8,240 nucleotides of DNA, taken from JBBSEZ01 sp038239195 (GTDB lineage Bacteria; Planctomycetota; Planctomycetia; Gemmatales; Gemmataceae). This document shows positions 6,056-8,240 of this stretch, one piece after another (position 1 is the first letter of the stretch; each line of letters opens with the position of its first letter). Under the pieces are notes generated by a model. It was not told where the DNA came from and did no database searches. It was given only the letters and a program-made list of their open reading frames with translations. The position numbers were made by a program, and so were the translations under genes. The stretch lies in assembly GCA_038239195.1 (NCBI GenBank), contig JBBSEZ010000442.1, forward strand, positions 1-8,240, read 5' to 3'.

Positions 6056-6589
6056 GGTAAGTTCTTCCACAGTGATGCTGCGGTTGGTGTAGATGCACAG
6101 GTCGGCGGCGATCTCGAGCGAGGCGCGGACGATTTGCGCGGCGCTGAGGTCGGCGTGAGCGAGCAGGGCGCGGGCGGCGGACAGGGCGTAGGCGCCGCCG
6201 GAGCCGATGGCGGCGGCGCCCTCGGTCGGCTGGATCACGTCGCCGGTGCCGCTGATGACGAGCAAACTGTCGCGGTCGGCGGCGACGAGCATTGCCTCGA
6301 GGCGGCGGAGGGCGCGGTCGGTGCGCCATTCCTTGGCAAGCTCGGTGGCGGCGCGCGGGACGCTGCCCTGGAAGTCCTTGAGGCGCGCCTCGAAGCGCTC
6401 GAGCAGGGCGAAGGCGTCGGCGGAGGCGCCGGCGAAGCCGGTGAGCACCCGGCCGTTGTAGAGCCGGCGGACCTTCTGGGCATCGCTCTTGAAGACGACT
6501 TCGCCCAGGGTGACCTGGCCGTCACCGCCGAGGGCCACGCCTCCGCGATGTCGCACAGCAAGGATGGTCGTGGAGCGCAGGCGAGGCAC
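6053..6589 (-). CDS. hslV: HslV, threonine peptidase subunit of the HslVU (ClpYQ) protease
   Basis: HslV is the proteasome-beta-like peptidase that forms a double hexamer and degrades substrates delivered by HslU. From GTG 6589 the protein has 178 residues (E. coli 176) and starts MPRLRSTTILAV. The catalytic nucleophile is expected to be Thr7 (TTIL), so a six-residue propeptide MPRLRS would be removed, as in several non-enterobacterial homologues. Other family residues are visible: GGDGQVTLG (21-29, Asp23 matching mature Asp17), Lys39 in QKVRRLYN (matching mature Lys33), GFAGASADAF, ELAKEWRTDR, IGSGGAYALSAARAL and ICIYTNRSITVEEL. An in-frame ATG at 6688 would add 33 unrelated residues and is rejected, because AAGGAGG lies five bases before GTG 6589. 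The TAG stop belongs to the inverted repeat that separates it from hslU. The two genes are probably co-transcribed. Confidence 0.97.
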   Translation of the reverse strand: MPRLRSTTILAVRHRGGVALGGDGQVTLGEVVFKSDAQKVRRLYNGRVLTGFAGASADAFALLERFEARLKDFQGSVPRAATELAKEWRTDRALRRLEAMLVAADRDSLLVISGTGDVIQPTEGAAAIGSGGAYALSAARALLAHADLSAAQIVRASLEIAADLCIYTNRSITVEELT

Positions 6590-6594
6590 AAGCT

Positions 6595-6601
6595 CCTCCT
6601 T
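6595..6601 (-). promoter_or_regulatory. Ribosome binding site deciding the hslV start
   Basis: AAGGAGG on the minus strand lies five bases before GTG 6589. Together with alignment to the family N-terminus it fixes the start and hence the six-residue propeptide. Confidence 0.8.
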
Positions 6602-6689
6602 CGATTCTAGTCCACCAGGGCGGCCGTTCGTCTCTACAATGGAGGGGACAGCGAGCTCGGGCGATCTCGGGGGCTGTTCGCGCCCCATC

Positions 6690-6706
6690 CCCGTGATAAT
6701 ATTACG
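6690..6706. promoter_or_regulatory. A/T-rich pocket, possible divergent promoter of hslVU and the TPM genes
   Basis: The 175-base gap between hslV and the first TPM gene (6590-6764) contains one sharply A/T-rich spot, GATAATATTA at 6695-6704. It offers GATAAT as a -10 on the plus strand and TATTAT (6701 to 6696) on the minus strand. No good -35 sits at the right distance on either side. TACAAT at 6635-6640 is a weaker plus-strand alternative. The rest of the gap shows nothing recognisable. Confidence 0.3.
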
Positions 6707-6764
6707 GAAGGCTCGCGACGTTCGTAGCGCTACTCACGGCTTTTCACAAAGGAGAGGGGGCCTC

Positions 6765-7271
6765 ATGGTCTCGCGCACCCGCTGGCTGCTCCTGCTGGGA
6801 TTGCTGGTTGTCTGGCTGGGGCTTGCCAGCCCCGCGCCGGCAGTCTTCCCCCCGCCCATCAAGGACGACGGGAAGTTTTTCTCGGCCGAATTTGTCGAGA
6901 AGGCCAACAAGAAGATCAAGGAGATTTACTCCTCGTCGAAGAAGGACCTGGTCATCGAGACCTATGCGACGGTGCCCGAGGGCAAGAAATTGCCCGAGGA
7001 CAAGAATAAGCTAGGGGAGTTCTTCGCGGAATGGGCGAAGGCTCGCTCCGAGGAGCTGGGGGTCAACGGCGTCTACGTGCTGATCTGCAAGTCGCCGACG
7101 CGCCTGCAGATTCAGGTGGATACGGAGACGCGCAAGCGGGCGTTCACGGCGAAGGACCGCGACCGGCTGCAGCAGAAGTTCATCGCGGGGTTCAAGGAAA
7201 AGAAGTTCGACGACGGGCTGAAGGACGGGATCGATGCCGTCGAGGCCGCCTTCCGGGCGAACCTGAAGTAA
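6765..7271 (+). CDS. Secreted TPM-domain protein (first of a tandem pair)
   Basis: This 168-residue protein has a clear signal peptide: basic MVSRTR, hydrophobic core 7-22 and a probable cut after APA at 24-26. The rest (about 33-166) looks like a variant TPM domain: DDGKFFSAEFVEKANKKIKEI (33-53) corresponds to the usual D-x-x-x-x-L-S start and helix, DLVIETYA (61-68) to the next strand, GVNGVYVLICKSP (99-111) to the central strand, and FDDGLKDGIDAVEAAF (148-163) to the final helix. The GYG motif common in TPM domains is missing; DTETRKRAF (119-127) stands there. TPM proteins are extracytoplasmic and some have phosphatase or metal-binding activity, but the function here is unknown. There is no membrane helix after the signal, so it is probably released. 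ATG 6765 has AAAGGAG ten bases upstream and directly precedes the signal peptide; the open frame starting at 6489 overlaps hslV. The paralogue follows 84 bases later. Confidence 0.8.
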   Translation: MVSRTRWLLLLGLLVVWLGLASPAPAVFPPPIKDDGKFFSAEFVEKANKKIKEIYSSSKKDLVIETYATVPEGKKLPEDKNKLGEFFAEWAKARSEELGVNGVYVLICKSPTRLQIQVDTETRKRAFTAKDRDRLQQKFIAGFKEKKFDDGLKDGIDAVEAAFRANLK

Positions 7272-7339
7272 GCTCCTCGAGCGACCTTAGAAGAGACCTC
7301 ACCAGGGGGCCGCGCCCTTCGCCCGGCCCTTCCACCAAG

Positions 7340-7345
7340 AAGGAG
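7340..7345 (+). promoter_or_regulatory. Ribosome binding site of the second TPM gene
   Basis: AAGGAG lies ten bases before ATG 7356, the same spacing as AAAGGAG before the first TPM gene. With an intergenic gap of only 84 bases and no clear terminator hairpin in it, the pair is probably one transcript. Confidence 0.65.
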
Positions 7346-7355
7346 ACTCGCACCC

Positions 7356-8240
7356 ATGCTGTCCAAGGTTCGCTGGTTGGTGCTGCCGGCCCTCGTGGTC
7401 GGCGCGCTGGGGCTGGCCGACACGGCCCGGGCGTCGTCTGCGGCCAAGGAAGAGAAGGTCAAGCCCGCCCCCCTCATTCTCGTCGATGACAATGCCAAAT
7501 TGTTCAGCGCCGATGCCGTCAAGTCGGCCAACGAGAAGATCAAGGAGCTCAAGAGCAAGCACAATCGAACGCTCGCCATCGAGACGTTCGCGTCGGCCCC
7601 GCCGGGGAAGACGAGCAACAACGACGTCACCGCGTGGGCCAAGTCGCGCTACAACGCGCTGGGCGTCCGGGGCGTGTACGTGTTGATCTGCAAGAGCCCG
7701 GCCAAGTTCCGGGTCCGCGTCGGCGAGAGCACGCTCAAGAGAGCGTTCACCGAGAGCGATCGCGTGGAGCTCGACAAGAAGATCATCGCGCGCCTGAAGG
7801 ACAAGGACACGGACGGGGCGCTGGCCGTGACGGTGGACTGGGTCACCGCGAAGATTGAGAGCAACCTGGCCTCCGCCCCCGCCGAGGGCAAGGGGAGGGC
7901 GGACGCCGCGCCCGCGAAGAAGGCCAACCCGATCTGGGGCTGGATCTGCATCGCCATCGTGGCGCTGCTGGCCATCTGGCTGGTGGTCGCCCTCATCCGC
8001 GCCTTCACGGGCGGCGGTGGGGGTGGCGGCGGTGGTTACGGCGGCGGTGGTGGCGGCTACGGCGGTGGTGGGGGCGGCGGTGGCGGGTTCTTCCCGTCCC
8101 TGATGGGCGGCCTGTTCGGGGCCGCGGCGGGGATGTGGCTATACGACCGATTCTCGGGCGGCCACAGCGCCCAGGCGTCTGCCGACCCGGGCAGCAGCGG
8201 CACCAGTTACAGCGATGACCGCGACGGCGGCGGCGGCGGC
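7356..8240 (+). CDS. Membrane-anchored TPM-domain protein with glycine-rich tail (3' end outside the window)
   Basis: At least 295 residues are encoded and the frame is still open at the window end. A signal peptide (basic MLSKVR, hydrophobic 8-21, probable cut after ARA at 24-26) precedes a variant TPM domain (about 41-172) closely resembling the first TPM protein: LFSADAVKSANEKIKEL (49-65), GVRGVYVLICKSP (103-115), LKRAF (127-131) and a last helix around 155-171. A hydrophilic Ala/Lys linker is followed by one membrane helix (about 193-215), a stretch of Gly with two Tyr (219-244), then FFPSLMGGLFGAAAGMWLYD (245-264), a possible re-entrant or second hydrophobic segment, and a Ser/Asp/Gly-rich end. 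Other TPM proteins also end in a membrane helix plus Gly-rich tail. The TPM domain should face the outside. Role unknown; it may be the anchored partner of the first TPM protein. Confidence 0.85.
   Translation, partial: MLSKVRWLVLPALVVGALGLADTARASSAAKEEKVKPAPLILVDDNAKLFSADAVKSANEKIKELKSKHNRTLAIETFASAPPGKTSNNDVTAWAKSRYNALGVRGVYVLICKSPAKFRVRVGESTLKRAFTESDRVELDKKIIARLKDKDTDGALAVTVDWVTAKIESNLASAPAEGKGRADAAPAKKANPIWGWICIAIVALLAIWLVVALIRAFTGGGGGGGGGYGGGGGGYGGGGGGGGGFFPSLMGGLFGAAAGMWLYDRFSGGHSAQASADPGSSGTSYSDDRDGGGGG
8009..8240 (+). repeat. GGC/GGT-rich low-complexity coding DNA
   Basis: Bases 8009-8087 encode nearly pure Gly with two Tyr, using mixed GGC, GGT and GGG codons. A second GGC run begins at 8226 and reaches the window end. 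The codon mixture suggests selection for the Gly tract rather than recent slippage in the first run, while the terminal run is pure GGC. Such DNA is prone to length change and to assembly error. Confidence 0.6.

Noticed and set aside
6134..6610. Plus-strand 158-codon frame opposite hslV
   Set aside because: It is Ala/Gly/Glu-rich shadow sequence fully covered by hslV, whose catalytic residues are intact.
6489..6764. N-terminal extension of the first TPM protein beginning inside hslV
   Set aside because: It would bury the signal peptide 92 residues into the protein. ATG 6765 has a good ribosome binding site directly before the signal peptide.

Overview
The window reads as chromosomal DNA of a GC-rich planctomycete, most likely of the Gemmataceae type. 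This is inferred from gene style only: high GC in coding DNA, a secreted von Willebrand A protein with Ig-like repeats fused to glycine-zipper membrane helices and a zinc ribbon, a DUF6285 protein, variant TPM-domain proteins in tandem, and an intergenic hairpin element. No rRNA, tRNA, CRISPR array, transposase or phage gene was seen.

Layout, left to right. Bases 1-121 are a very G+C-rich tail holding a possible terminator for the first gene. Bases 122-2809 (minus) encode an 895-residue multidomain membrane protein: anchor, two Ig-like repeats, VWA domain, five predicted membrane helices, degenerate FHA-like domain, proline-rich linker and zinc ribbon. A 162-base divergent gap leads to a small DUF6285 gene (2972-3370, plus). 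It is followed by an FkbM-type methyltransferase gene (3545-4495, plus) with its own promoter-like sequence and leader hairpin. That gene converges on hslU (4553-5887, minus), with a possible bidirectional terminator between them. hslV (6053-6589, minus) lies upstream of hslU, so the pair forms the usual hslVU order for a two-component ATP-dependent protease. Divergently from hslV run two TPM-domain genes (6765-7271, and 7356 to the window end), both with signal peptides and clearly paralogous.

For hslU, hslV, the methyltransferase, the DUF6285 gene and the first TPM gene, the longest open frame overextends the N-terminus. A strong Shine-Dalgarno sequence and family alignment place the true start further in: GTG at 5887, GTG at 6589, GTG at 3545, ATG at 2972 and ATG at 6765. 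The corrected HslU (444 aa) and HslV (178 aa) fall at normal family sizes.

The most striking non-coding structure is a 156-base nested inverted repeat (5900-6055) filling almost the whole hslV-hslU gap. Its outer arms are built from four degenerate heptamers each and its inner arms are a perfect 14-bp inverted repeat. It supplies the hslV stop codon and separates two genes that must work together, so it looks like an inserted dispersed element that may also shape the hslVU transcript. The other notable item is the VWA protein, which couples a probable extracytoplasmic metal-dependent binding domain to cytoplasmic FHA-like and zinc-ribbon modules through a duplicated helix pair.
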